27,082 nt of DNA from JAGVNX01 sp035290965 (GCA_035290965.1 DATDTD010000015.1:1-27082), one strand, 5' to 3'; shown: positions 1-7,722, numbered from the stretch's first letter. Program-made: numbers and translations. Notes: generated by a model from the letters alone, not told the origin.

Positions 1-189
1 GCCTTCTGGCTCTGGATAAGGCTGCTTATGGAACACAAAATAGACCCTTTCATGTGGGTTGTTTATGCAGACGTGATTTTAATAGTTTTGGGATTCCTGC
101 TTGCGATTCTCGCACTGATTGCAGACATGAATGCAAGGCAGCGAAAAACAATTGAAGAAATCCTTTACCTTATAAAAAAAAGGGATTGA
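1..189 (+). CDS. C-terminal fragment of a membrane protein, probably a GT2 / dolichol-phosphate sugar synthase-like enzyme
   Basis: The reading frame is open from base 1 and ends at TGA 187-189, giving 62 visible residues; the start lies outside the window. The fragment has one clear hydrophobic segment (about residues 22-42, ADVILIVLGFLLAILALIAD). It ends in a basic amphipathic tail with the pattern MNARQRKTIEEILYLIKK. A last membrane helix followed by 'ARQRK-x-x-EEILY-x-x-K' resembles the C-terminus of archaeal GT2 enzymes related to dolichol-phosphate sugar synthases, which charge the polyprenyl-phosphate carrier on the cytoplasmic face. The catalytic domain is not visible, so this rests on tail resemblance and on the surrounding glycan genes. 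It converges on the GT4 gene at 198, with only 8 bases between them. Confidence 0.55.
   Translation, partial: AFWLWIRLLMEHKIDPFMWVVYADVILIVLGFLLAILALIADMNARQRKTIEEILYLIKKRD
174..181 (-). terminator. Oligo-T tract downstream of the GT4 gene
   Basis: The minus strand carries eight consecutive T about 17 bases past the stop of the GT4 gene at 198-200. Archaeal RNA polymerase commonly terminates at oligo-T without a hairpin. The tract lies inside the convergent upstream gene, so its use as a terminator is inferred. Confidence 0.35.
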
Positions 190-197
190 AAACTGCG

Positions 198-1397
198 CTA
201 TGAATGCCGCATTACTTTTTCGTAAATCGCGGCTGTTTTTTCCACTGCAATGCGCCAGGTGAATTTTTCCTCGCAGTATTTTCTTGCATTGCGGGAAAAA
301 TTTTTTGTTACAGCGGGATTTGAAAAAATAAAATCTATTTTTTCTGCAATCTTTACGGGGTTTTTTTCCGGAACCAGAAATCCGTTGTAATTTTCCTTTA
401 CGACATCCGTAAGGCCGCCGATATCCGAAACAATAACCGGCTTTCCGCACGCGATTGCCTCGATTGCAACAATTCCAAGCGTCTCTGTTTCGCCTGTGGA
501 ATCAACGATTGAAGGGACAACAACAATGTCTGCTTCGTTCATCCAGGCCGGCACTTCCGCATTATTCAATTTTCCCGTGAAAAAAATTTTTCCTTCAAGG
601 CCTTTGCCTCCTGCCAGCTGTTTCAGTTCTTTTTCAAGAGGCCCGTATCCCGCGATTACGCATACAACGCCTTTTGATTCCACTGATTGCATTGCCGCAA
701 CCAGGTATTTGAAGCCTTTTTTTTCAACAAACCTGCCTATGGCAAAAACAATTTTTTTGCTTTCTGGAATTCCCAGTTTTTTCCTTGCGCCCTGTTTTTT
801 CATGGGCCTGAAAAGGCTTTCATCAATGCCGGGATAGACTATTTCAAACGCCTTCATTTTTGCAATTTTCCTGGCTCTTTCAAGCGTATACACGGAATTG
901 AACATTACAAAATCGCAGTTTTCCAGGACAAATTTTGTAAGAGAATTCAAAAAAAACCCGCCATAAGGAAGGTTGTGGTTCCAGAGCACAACAGGCTTTC
1001 CCGTCAGTTTTTTGAAAAAAACAGCTATCAGGCCGCTCGGAATCCACTGCGCATGAATTATGTCCTTGCCCCTTATGTGCTTCAGTGTTTTCAGGAAAAA
1101 AGAAACCATGAAAAAAGGGAACTGCATTTTTGCAAAAAGGCTTTTCGAAAGGTTGAACGGAATTCCGCCGTGATAGGCGATTCTCTGCAGTTTTTTTGGA
1201 AAAAAATACTGGAACCTGTGGATTTTGATGCCGTCGATCTCCTCAAAGCCGAGGCTGTTTTCCCTGTCGTGCGGGACAATTACCTCTATTTCAATCCCCC
1301 TCTTTGCAAGCCGCTTCATAAATTCGTGGTTGAAACTGTCGTCTCCCCTGAAGCGCAGAAAAGAAGTCACTAACTGCAATACCCTGATGCCCGCCAT
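198..1397 (-). CDS. Glycosyltransferase family 4 (GT-B fold)
   Basis: This 399-residue protein is predicted to move a sugar from a nucleotide-sugar donor to a growing glycan at the cytoplasmic membrane. It has the two-Rossmann GT-B layout. An N-terminal acceptor domain begins with IRVLQLVTSF. The C-terminal donor domain has the GRFVEKKGF motif (Arg222, Lys226). The EX7E signature is Glu305...Glu313 within ETLGIVAIEAIACGKPVIVS. Length is normal for GT4 (about 350-420). The donor and acceptor cannot be read from sequence. The ATG at 1395-1397 is supported by a TATA-like box about 30 nt upstream and no room for a leader. It is monocistronic and lies downstream of the wecC-like gene on the same strand. 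Confidence 0.88.
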   Translation of the reverse strand: MAGIRVLQLVTSFLRFRGDDSFNHEFMKRLAKRGIEIEVIVPHDRENSLGFEEIDGIKIHRFQYFFPKKLQRIAYHGGIPFNLSKSLFAKMQFPFFMVSFFLKTLKHIRGKDIIHAQWIPSGLIAVFFKKLTGKPVVLWNHNLPYGGFFLNSLTKFVLENCDFVMFNSVYTLERARKIAKMKAFEIVYPGIDESLFRPMKKQGARKKLGIPESKKIVFAIGRFVEKKGFKYLVAAMQSVESKGVVCVIAGYGPLEKELKQLAGGKGLEGKIFFTGKLNNAEVPAWMNEADIVVVPSIVDSTGETETLGIVAIEAIACGKPVIVSDIGGLTDVVKENYNGFLVPEKNPVKIAEKIDFIFSNPAVTKNFSRNARKYCEEKFTWRIAVEKTAAIYEKVMRHS

Positions 1398-1422
1398 TGG
1401 TTAACTAAAAAGCAGAATCTGA

Positions 1423-1431
1423 ATTTAAATT
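1423..1431 (-). promoter_or_regulatory. TATA-like box for the GT4 gene
   Basis: The minus strand reads AAATTTAAATT, centred about 30 nt upstream of the ATG at 1397. This spacing predicts a transcript that is leaderless or nearly so. The match is by eye only. Confidence 0.45.
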
Positions 1432-1497
1432 TTTGTCCAAAAAAAGAATTCAATAATTGCACCAACAGGTTATTAAAGAAGCAGAATTCCTGCATTG

Positions 1498-1505
1498 AAA
1501 AAAAA
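1498..1505 (-). terminator. Oligo-T terminator after the wecC-like gene
   Basis: Eight T on the minus strand begin 12 bases after the TGA stop at 1518-1520, preceded by a very GC-rich stretch (GCCCGCCCGCGC). This suits archaeal intrinsic termination and separates the wecC-like gene from the GT4 gene, which has its own promoter. Confidence 0.5.
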
Positions 1506-1517
1506 GCGCGGGCGGGC

Positions 1518-2798
1518 TCAGGAGCCTATTCCCCTGTACAAAATTCCCTTTGCAGTTATTCCCTTCTTGTCGAGGCAGTTCCTGCAGTCAATAACTATTT
1601 TGATTCCCTTCGATTCCAGAAAATCCGGTGAAAGCGCTTCTGCAAACTGTTCATGGTTTGTGCAGAGCACAACGCAGTCTGCCCCTTCGACTGCCTCTTC
1701 GAGCGAAGCAGCATTTCCCTGCTTTTTTACAAACGGGTCGAAAACACTGAGTTTTGCATTTCTTTTTTTCAGCATTCCGAGAATTTTCAGAGCCGGGCTT
1801 TCCCTTGTATCGTCAATGTTGGGCTTGTAAGCAAGGCCGAGGAGACAGATTTTTGCGCCCGCAAACGACAATTTTTTCTGCTTCAGCGCGCGCCCTGTTA
1901 TTGAAACAGCAAAAGACGGCATTGAATTGTTTATTTCCCGCGCAAGCTTCAGGAAGCTGTGCTCGAAGCCGCACTGCTTTGCCTTTGCAATCAGGTAATA
2001 GGGATCCTGTGCAATGCAGTGCCCGCCTACTCCCGGCCCGGGGTAAAAGGGCATGAATCCGAAAGGCTTTGTGGAAGCCCCCTTTATCACCTGCTTCAGG
2101 TCAATGCCCATTTTTTCAAAGCTTTTTGCGAGCTCGTTTACAAAGGCAATGTTTACATCCCTGAAAGTGTTTTCAACCACTTTCACTGCCTCTGCCTCGC
2201 TCACTGTTTCAAGCAGGACGATTTCCGCATCAATCAGGGATTTGTAGAATGCAAGCGCTTTTTCATTGCCCTCTTTTGAGGTGCATGCAATAACCCTTGG
2301 AATATTCTGCAGTGTAAATTTCCTGTTTCCCGGGTCAATCCTCTCGGGGCAGTGCCCCAAAAAAAAATCCCTGTTGCATTTTAAGCCGGATTTTTCCAGG
2401 ATTGGCTGCAAAATTTCTTCCGTAGTTCCCGGGTAAATCGTTGACTCTATTATTACAAGGGAATTTTTTGAAATAAACCTTGAAACTGTTTTGCATGCGG
2501 ATTTCAGGGGCTTTAAATCAGGCAGGTTTTTTTCGGCAGGAGTAGGCACTGCGACAATGAATATTTCAGCTCCCTGCAAAACTTCTTCGGGATTCGTTGA
2601 AACCCGCATTTTTTCAAAAAATAAAGGGAGTTTTTTTTCAAGCGACTCGTCATGAATGGGGCTTTTGCCCTGCCGTATTGCTGAAACCCGCTCGGCATTT
2701 GTGTCGAAGCCCCTTACCTCATAGCCCTTCTCTGCGCAGAGGCATGCAAGCGGCAGCCCGACATAGCCCAGGCCTATAATTGCGACAATTTGCGGCAT
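1518..2798 (-). CDS. wecC: UDP-N-acetyl-D-mannosamine dehydrogenase-type nucleotide-sugar 6-dehydrogenase
   Basis: This enzyme is predicted to oxidise the C6 hydroxyl of a UDP-HexNAc twice with NAD+ to give a uronic acid, most likely UDP-ManNAc to UDP-ManNAcA. The N-terminal NAD domain has IIGLGYVGLPLA (residues 7-18). CPERIDPG (150-157) is typical of the family. EAVKVVENTFRDVNIAF (203-219) carries the conserved Lys206 and Asn210. GPGVGGHCIAQDPYYL (254-269) carries catalytic Cys261. Length from this start is 426 residues, the usual size. The reading frame is open upstream to 2870, but a TATA-like box at 2822-2829 lies 28 nt before the ATG at 2796-2798, and that Met directly precedes the Rossmann strand. 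UDP-ManNAc specificity is inferred from the wecB-like epimerase at 20116-21216; another UDP-HexNAc or UDP-glucose substrate is possible. Confidence 0.87.
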   Translation of the reverse strand: MPQIVAIIGLGYVGLPLACLCAEKGYEVRGFDTNAERVSAIRQGKSPIHDESLEKKLPLFFEKMRVSTNPEEVLQGAEIFIVAVPTPAEKNLPDLKPLKSACKTVSRFISKNSLVIIESTIYPGTTEEILQPILEKSGLKCNRDFFLGHCPERIDPGNRKFTLQNIPRVIACTSKEGNEKALAFYKSLIDAEIVLLETVSEAEAVKVVENTFRDVNIAFVNELAKSFEKMGIDLKQVIKGASTKPFGFMPFYPGPGVGGHCIAQDPYYLIAKAKQCGFEHSFLKLAREINNSMPSFAVSITGRALKQKKLSFAGAKICLLGLAYKPNIDDTRESPALKILGMLKKRNAKLSVFDPFVKKQGNAASLEEAVEGADCVVLCTNHEQFAEALSPDFLESKGIKIVIDCRNCLDKKGITAKGILYRGIGS

Positions 2799-2821
2799 AA
2801 CAGAACACATTGCAAAAATTG

Positions 2822-2829
2822 TTTTAAAT
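2822..2829 (-). promoter_or_regulatory. TATA-like box for the wecC-like gene
   Basis: The minus strand reads CATTTAAAAC, centred 28 nt before the ATG at 2798. It sits within the possible N-terminal extension, which argues that the longer reading from 2870 is not used. Confidence 0.45.
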
Positions 2830-2884
2830 GCTTCTTTTTTTGAGGATTGTGCTTTTTTCTGAAATTTCAAATAAGCCGAAACTG

Positions 2885-4333
2885 CTATTTTTTTTCGAAC
2901 AGCAGGGCAAACCTGTAAAAATTGTAAAGCTGAGCCTTTAATTCTATTTTTTGCCTCAGTTCAAAATTTTCCATTACAAAAGAATCTATTTCGGGGCTGC
3001 TTTCAGTAAAATTTCCGTCCCTTGAAAAAACAACCACTTCCTTGGGGGGAAATGCTGAAAGCGAATTCAGCTCTTCACTGATAAAATATTCGGGATACTG
3101 GGTAAAGGAAAAATAAAGCGCCTTTGTTGCGGGAAAGCGCGCGCTCAAAAAATAAAGTTCGGGGCTTGATGGCAGGACAAGTATTTTCTCGTTCGGAGAG
3201 GATTTTTCCTGTATTATTCCCGCAATGTTTTTTAAATCCGAAAATCCGTGCGCGCTCCCGGAAAAAATCACTGCATATGAAATTCCGCCAAAAACCGCGG
3301 ATAGCAGGACAAAAACAGCAAAGAGCTTAAGCAAAAAAGCCTTTTTCCAAAAAGCAAAAAACCCGAATCCCGAAACAATTGACAGGGCAGGCAGGACAGG
3401 CACAAAATGCATGCAGCAGCCCATTAAGGGAAGAACCATTGCAAGGCTGCCGAGCGCCCACAAAAACAGCAGTGCAAAAAATTCCTTCTGCCCTGCTTCA
3501 AAAGAAATTTTTTTCAATAAAAGCAGCACTGCTGCAAAAAACGGGATTGCGATTGAAACAAAAAACGGCAGGAAATCCAGAGACAAAAAAACCCCCGAAT
3601 AATACCCTAAATTTTCAATATGGAATAAAAACAAATAATCGAAAAAAAGCGAAAACAGCCCGTTATAAAGCAAAAAAGCCAAAAAAGCCAGAATCAAAAC
3701 AAAGCTTGGGACAAGTGCTTTGAGAAAAACAAAAACAGCTTTTTGAAAACTCTTTTGCCTTTTTGTTTCCCGAAAAATGAAAAATAGCAGGAAAAAAGCC
3801 GCGAGAAAAAAAGCAGTCTGCTTGAACAAAACAGCCGCAATAACAAACAGGATTGCGGCAGAAAGCCATGCAAGGCTTTTTTTTTCAAGATAATTCAAAT
3901 AGCAGAAAACAGAGAGCAGAACTAAAAATGAAACAAAGGGCTCTATTACAAACCAAAAATTGCCGAAAGCAACGCTCAAAAAAGCAAAAAAAACGCATGC
4001 AAAAAAGGCTGTTTTTTCGCCGAAAATTTTTTTCGATACGAGAAAAACCAGAGCCGAGGAAAAAACAGCCACAAATGCCATTAACAGGCGCGCAGCCAGA
4101 AGGCTCGGCGGAAAAATAGAAAACAGCAGTGCGCCGACCGAAAAAATTCCCAGAGGCTTTGATTCGAAAAATCCCGCATATGGCAAAGTTCCATTTGAAA
4201 AGAGCCAGCTTCCGGTAAGATAAACGCCTTCGTCGAAAAAAGGCCTTGAATCAGACAGCAGAAAAAACAGCCCGAACTGCATTATGCACAAAATAAAAAA
4301 AGCGCAAAGCCAGAATGAAACATTTTTCAACAA
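2885..4333 (-). CDS. GT-C membrane glycosyltransferase (PMT/ArnT-like, GT39/GT83-type)
   Basis: This is a polytopic membrane protein of about 482 residues with roughly 10-12 hydrophobic helices. GT-C enzymes of this type use polyprenyl-phosphate-linked sugars and transfer on the outer face of the membrane. The first extracytoplasmic loop has the acidic motif RPFFDEGVYL (Asp34-Glu35), followed by FFESKPLGIF with Glu57 and Lys59-Pro60, the usual PMT/ArnT arrangement. No ATG lies before the first helix. I chose TTG at 4331-4333 because a good Shine-Dalgarno AGGAG (4341-4345) sits 7 nt upstream. A TTG at 4363 would add 10 residues but has no SD. It follows the AglD-like gene on the same strand with a short gap, so they are probably co-transcribed. 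Substrate is unknown. Confidence 0.75.
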   Translation of the reverse strand: MLKNVSFWLCAFFILCIMQFGLFFLLSDSRPFFDEGVYLTGSWLFSNGTLPYAGFFESKPLGIFSVGALLFSIFPPSLLAARLLMAFVAVFSSALVFLVSKKIFGEKTAFFACVFFAFLSVAFGNFWFVIEPFVSFLVLLSVFCYLNYLEKKSLAWLSAAILFVIAAVLFKQTAFFLAAFFLLFFIFRETKRQKSFQKAVFVFLKALVPSFVLILAFLAFLLYNGLFSLFFDYLFLFHIENLGYYSGVFLSLDFLPFFVSIAIPFFAAVLLLLKKISFEAGQKEFFALLFLWALGSLAMVLPLMGCCMHFVPVLPALSIVSGFGFFAFWKKAFLLKLFAVFVLLSAVFGGISYAVIFSGSAHGFSDLKNIAGIIQEKSSPNEKILVLPSSPELYFLSARFPATKALYFSFTQYPEYFISEELNSLSAFPPKEVVVFSRDGNFTESSPEIDSFVMENFELRQKIELKAQLYNFYRFALLFEKK

Positions 4334-4340
4334 GCGCACT

Positions 4341-4345
4341 CTCCT
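4341..4345 (-). promoter_or_regulatory. Shine-Dalgarno site that decides a TTG start
   Basis: The minus strand reads AGGAG, 7 nt before the TTG at 4331-4333. The region has no suitable in-frame ATG, so this site is the main reason to place the GT-C start at 4333. Confidence 0.5.
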
Positions 4346-4372
4346 GTTTTCTAAAAAATTCAAAGCACAATT

Positions 4373-5326
4373 TCAGGCGTTTTTTATTTTCCGCAAAAAC
4401 AATGCCCCGAAAAATGCCTGGACTATTTCAATCACAAGTATTGTAAGCGAAAACGAAACAGCGGCTTCGCTGGAAATCTGCAGGAAGGAGCTGAAAAAAA
4501 TCATTGTCGCGTCCCGAGTCCCTATGCCGAAAATAGTTGGCACTATTTCTGCGAGCGCTGCGGCAGGCATTACTGCGGAAACAGCCGCGAGTGAAAGCGG
4601 CAGTTTCAGGGCGAGGGCGAGCAGGAATGCCTGCACAAAAAACAGCAGCCATGAAAAGACTGTGAGCAGCAGGGCGAAAAGAATGTTTTTTTTGTGCCTG
4701 CTGAATGCTGACAGCCCTTCGTAAAAATCGTGGAATGCGGCGCTCGCTCTTTTCTTAAGCCTCTTCGGAACCAGGCGCCTGTAAAAAGGCCTTGCTAGGA
4801 AAGTCATTATTTTTTTCTGCGTCAAAAGAAAAAACAGGACTGCAAACACGGCAAGCACTCCCGCGAGAACAAAAATTATTATCTGCGGCAGCCCGAACAT
4901 TACTGAAAAATAAATAAACCCTATGATTCCCGCAACAAGCAAAAATCCGACATCAAGGATTCTTTCAAGCAGAACAGCGCTGATTCCGTTTCCCGACTTG
5001 ATTCCGAAATTTTTTTTGAAGTAAACAACCCTCAAAAAGTCGCCGCTCCTTCCCGGGCTGATTGCCCCGAGGAGATATCCCGCAAGCCAGACCTGTGTTG
5101 ATTCTTTAAGGGAAATTTTTTTTCCAAAGGGCTTGAGGAGAACCGACTGCTTTATTCCCTTGATTATAACAGCCGGCAGGATTAGGAAAATTGCCGCTGC
5201 AAAAATAAGCAGGTCTGCCTTTGAAAGCGTTGCAAAAATTCCGCTTACCTTCTCAGGCCCCAAAAACCAGAGGAGAAAGCCGAAGAGCGCAAAGCCTATC
5301 AGGAACAGAAATCTTGAATATCGCAT
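4373..5326 (-). CDS. LPG-synthase TM-region / AglD-like membrane protein (UPF0104 type)
   Basis: This 317-residue integral membrane protein has about 8 hydrophobic helices. The family hallmark is WLAGYLLGAISPGRSGDFLR (about residues 80-99), followed by KSGNGISAVLLERILD. This places it in PF03706, which includes the membrane part of bacterial lysyl-phosphatidylglycerol synthase and the C-terminal half of archaeal AglD-type proteins. Members have been proposed as lipid or lipid-linked sugar flippases. No soluble catalytic domain is fused to it. It probably handles polyprenyl-linked sugar or lipid for the GT-C enzyme encoded next. The ATG at 5326 has a TATA-like box 26 nt upstream. The gene is divergent from apt. 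Exact function is uncertain. Confidence 0.75.
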   Translation of the reverse strand: MRYSRFLFLIGFALFGFLLWFLGPEKVSGIFATLSKADLLIFAAAIFLILPAVIIKGIKQSVLLKPFGKKISLKESTQVWLAGYLLGAISPGRSGDFLRVVYFKKNFGIKSGNGISAVLLERILDVGFLLVAGIIGFIYFSVMFGLPQIIIFVLAGVLAVFAVLFFLLTQKKIMTFLARPFYRRLVPKRLKKRASAAFHDFYEGLSAFSRHKKNILFALLLTVFSWLLFFVQAFLLALALKLPLSLAAVSAVMPAAALAEIVPTIFGIGTRDATMIFFSSFLQISSEAAVSFSLTILVIEIVQAFFGALFLRKIKNA

Positions 5327-5346
5327 AAAACAAATTGAAAGAATAT

Positions 5347-5356
5347 TGTTTTTAAT
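5347..5356 (-). promoter_or_regulatory. TATA-like box for the AglD-like/GT-C operon
   Basis: The minus strand reads AATTAAAAAC, centred 26 nt before the ATG at 5326. It shares an 83-base divergent intergenic region with the apt promoter. Confidence 0.45.
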
Positions 5357-5373
5357 TGGTTATTACGCTCAGG

Positions 5374-5384
5374 TTTTATTATAC
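5374..5384 (+). promoter_or_regulatory. TATA-like box for the apt-pfkB-mtnP operon
   Basis: TTTTATTATAC is centred about 31 nt before the apt ATG at 5410, leaving almost no leader. A T-rich stretch, not an SD, immediately precedes the ATG. Confidence 0.45.
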
Positions 5385-5409
5385 AAAAATCGAAAAGTGA
5401 GTTTTTTTT

Positions 5410-5940
5410 ATGGATTACAAAAAGCACATAAGGACAGTCCCCCACTTTCCCAAGCAGGGAATAATGTTCAGGGACATTACCACTCTTCTGAAAAATGCGA
5501 ATGCCCTGAATTCTGTTGCGGATAAAATGGCGGCGTATTATTTGAAAAAGCCATTTTCGATTGACAAGGTTGTAAGTGCGGAATCGCGCGGATTTATTTT
5601 CGGCGCAATTCTCGCAAAAGAACTGCATGCGGGCTTTGTTCCATTGAGAAAGCCGGGAAAGCTGCCTGCAAAAACAATCAGGGAAGAATTTGACACTGAA
5701 TACAGCAAGGATGCTTTTGAAATTCACGCAGACGCGATTGGGAAGGGGGAAAAATGCATTATCTGCGACGACCTGCTTGCAACCGGCGGAACAAGCATGG
5801 CTGCCGTAAGGCTTGTTGAAAGGCTCGGGGGAAAGGTTGAAGGATTGTTTTTTCTCATTGAACTTGATTTTCTGAAGGGAAGAAAAAAGCTCAAAGGATA
5901 CGATGTTTTTTCGCTGATAAACTATGACAAGGAAGAATGA
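5410..5940 (+). CDS. apt: Adenine phosphoribosyltransferase
   Basis: This enzyme converts adenine plus PRPP to AMP and pyrophosphate in the cytoplasm. At 176 residues it has the normal length for the family. Seen motifs are FPKQGIMFRDITTLL (13-27, the base-binding hood region), AESRGFIFG (57-65), and the PRPP-binding loop CIICDDLLATGGTSMAA (116-132) with the Asp-Asp pair 120-121. It is the first gene of a three-gene operon and overlaps the PfkB gene by 17 nt. The operon ends with MTA phosphorylase, which releases adenine, so Apt would recapture that adenine. Confidence 0.93.
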   Translation: MDYKKHIRTVPHFPKQGIMFRDITTLLKNANALNSVADKMAAYYLKKPFSIDKVVSAESRGFIFGAILAKELHAGFVPLRKPGKLPAKTIREEFDTEYSKDAFEIHADAIGKGEKCIICDDLLATGGTSMAAVRLVERLGGKVEGLFFLIELDFLKGRKKLKGYDVFSLINYDKEE

Positions 5941-6847
5941 TTCTCCGCAGGTTGTTATTGCAGGCTCAATAGCATTGGATAATATCGAGACTCAGTTCGG
6001 AAAAGCCGAAAATGTTTTGGGGGGAAGCGCCTCCTATGCGGGCATTGCCGCGGGCTTTTTTGCAAAAGCAGGCATTGTGGGAATAGTTGGAAATGATTTT
6101 CCCGAAAAATATTTTGATTTTTTCAGGGGGCGCGGCATTGACACAGGGGGAATAGAAAAAAGTTCCCTGAAAACATTCAGCTGGCACGGCAGATACGGCT
6201 TCGATGTCAATACTGCGGAAACACTGAAGACAGAGCTGAATGCGCTGCAGGAATTCAGGCCAGTTCTCCCAGAAGAATACAAAAAAGCCGATTTCTTTTT
6301 TCTCGGGAATTTTGACCCCGAACAGCAGCTCGCACTGCTCTCGCAGATGAAAAAAAAGCCGCAGCTTGTTGTTGCGGATACAATGAATTACTGGATTGAA
6401 AGCAGGCGCGAAAAAGTCCTTGAAGTAGTGAAAAAGGCGGATATCTGCCTCATGAACGATGCAGAGGCAAGGCAATTGTTCAAAACCCCGAGCCTTGCAT
6501 ATGCGGCAAAAAAAATCCTTGAGTTGGATTCAAAATTTGCAATAATAAAAAAGGGCGAGAACGGATGCATTTTGTTTTCGAAAAAAGGCTGGTTTTCCGC
6601 ACCCGGATATCCTCTTGAAACAGTCATTGACCCTACAGGATGCGGCGACAGCTTTGCCGGCGCGCTCATAGGATATCTTGCAAAAACAAATTCCCTTGAA
6701 GAAAAAAATTTCCGCAAAGCAATAATAACAGCTTCCGCAGTAGCATCCTTCAACGCAGAGGGATTTTCACTTGACAGGCTGAAAAAAATAACCCAAAAAG
6801 ACATAAGCGGAAGAATTAAAGAGTTCAAAAATATTACTAGATTCTGA
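5924..6847 (+). CDS. PfkB-family carbohydrate/nucleoside kinase
   Basis: This 307-residue ribokinase-like enzyme phosphorylates a sugar or nucleoside hydroxyl. The N-terminal GGSASYAG (33-40) matches the substrate-binding region. The C-terminal signature is DPTGCGDSFAGALIGYLA (236-253), with catalytic Asp242 and the anion hole formed by GCGD (239-242). LMNDAEARQL (176-185) resembles the usual 'N-x-x-E' region. It overlaps apt by 17 nt and is followed by mtnP after 12 nt, so all three should be co-translated. The substrate is not readable from sequence. Ribose-1-phosphate, methylthioribose derivatives or a nucleoside are the candidates suggested by the neighbours. No other start lies close enough to shorten the overlap. 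Confidence 0.85.
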   Translation: MTRKNDSPQVVIAGSIALDNIETQFGKAENVLGGSASYAGIAAGFFAKAGIVGIVGNDFPEKYFDFFRGRGIDTGGIEKSSLKTFSWHGRYGFDVNTAETLKTELNALQEFRPVLPEEYKKADFFFLGNFDPEQQLALLSQMKKKPQLVVADTMNYWIESRREKVLEVVKKADICLMNDAEARQLFKTPSLAYAAKKILELDSKFAIIKKGENGCILFSKKGWFSAPGYPLETVIDPTGCGDSFAGALIGYLAKTNSLEEKNFRKAIITASAVASFNAEGFSLDRLKKITQKDISGRIKEFKNITRF

Positions 6848-6859
6848 GGAAGTGAAAAA

Positions 6860-7642
6860 ATGATCGGAATAATAGGGGGCTCTGGCCTTGAGGATTCAAG
6901 GATAATAAAGGATTTCACTGAAAAAGAAATTGAAACCCCTTACGGAAAGCCCTCGGACAAAATAGTTCTTGGCAAAATAGGAAATGCCGAAGTCGCAATT
7001 ATTTCAAGGCACGGAAAAAAGCATTCTATCAATCCTACCAACGTGCCTTACAAGGCAAACATCTCGGCTTTGAAGCAGCTTGGCTGCTCGCACATTTTGG
7101 CTTCGACTGCTTGCGGCAGCCTGCGCGAAAAAATAAAGCCGGGAGATTTTGTTTTTCCGAACCAGTTCATTGATTTTACAAAAAAAAGGGGATACACTTT
7201 TTTTGACTCCGAAAAAGTAATGCACATTCCAATGGCAGAGCCCTTTTGCCCGGATTTGAGAAAGCTGCTTGCAAAAACAGCAAGGGAATTAAGGCTGAAA
7301 TTTCACGCGGCAGGCACTGTAATAACAATCGAAGGCCCGCGCTTCAGCACAAAGGCCGAAAGCAAAATGTTCAGGATTCTCGGGGCAGATGTAATAAACA
7401 TGAGTACTGTTCCTGAAGTAATTCTTGCAAGGGAGCTTGGAATCTGCTATGCGAGCATTGCAATGGCGACTGATTACGACTGCTGGCGCACTGAAGAGGA
7501 AACAGTTACAATTGAAACAGTCCTGAAGGCAATGCAAAAAAATTCCGCCAACATAAAAAGGCTTTTTTTCCAGGCTGTTCCCAAAATTCCTTCTGCAAAA
7601 AAATGCAGCTGCGAAAAAGACGCGGAAAAAGCGAAAATCTGA
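6860..7642 (+). CDS. mtnP: S-methyl-5'-thioadenosine phosphorylase (PNP/MTAP family II)
   Basis: This enzyme cleaves 5'-methylthioadenosine with phosphate to adenine and 5-methylthioribose-1-phosphate. The 260-residue sequence has the family's phosphate-binding GIIGGSGL (3-10) and SRHGKKH (49-55). ITIEGPRFSTKAES (155-168) and INMSTVPEVILARE (179-192) follow. ATDYDCW (203-209) supplies Asp205 and Asp207 for adenine recognition. NMST rather than a PNP-type motif favours MTA over guanosine or inosine. The C-terminus has Cys-Ser-Cys at 249-251, like the CxC motif known from hyperthermophilic archaeal homologues. An SD-like GAGGAAGTGA precedes the ATG. It is the last gene of the apt operon. Confidence 0.9.
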   Translation: MIGIIGGSGLEDSRIIKDFTEKEIETPYGKPSDKIVLGKIGNAEVAIISRHGKKHSINPTNVPYKANISALKQLGCSHILASTACGSLREKIKPGDFVFPNQFIDFTKKRGYTFFDSEKVMHIPMAEPFCPDLRKLLAKTARELRLKFHAAGTVITIEGPRFSTKAESKMFRILGADVINMSTVPEVILARELGICYASIAMATDYDCWRTEEETVTIETVLKAMQKNSANIKRLFFQAVPKIPSAKKCSCEKDAEKAKI

Positions 7643-7647
7643 AGGCT

Positions 7648-7670
7648 GCTGCCTGCGGCTTTCAGGCGGC
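7648..7670 (+). terminator. Hairpin after mtnP
   Basis: GCTGCCTG (7648-7655) can pair with CAGGCGGC (7663-7670) across a 7-nt loop, giving 8 pairs with one T-G wobble. It starts 6 bases after the mtnP stop. A-rich rather than T-rich sequence follows, so it may stabilise the 3' end and is not a classic terminator. T-rich sequence appears further on at about 7704-7727. Confidence 0.35.
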
Positions 7671-7722
7671 TAGTACAAAAAAAGAACTGCTCTGCTTTAA
7701 AAATTCTTTCCTGTTTTATTCC

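Noticed and set aside
687..1373. Long + strand open frame of 228 codons opposite the GT4 gene
   Set aside because: It is the antisense shadow of a well-supported GT4 gene, its translation has no recognisable motif, and similar shadows lie opposite nearly every gene here.
1398..1517. Small RNA or tRNA in the larger gaps (also 7643-7752, 10748-10865, 15792-15873)
   Set aside because: No cloverleaf, C/D-box pair or other convincing fold was seen; the gaps are explained by promoters and oligo-T tracts.
2799..2870. 24-codon N-terminal extension of the wecC-like gene
   Set aside because: It contains the TATA-like box and a polar Lys-rich stretch without family similarity; Met at 2798 starts right at the Rossmann strand.
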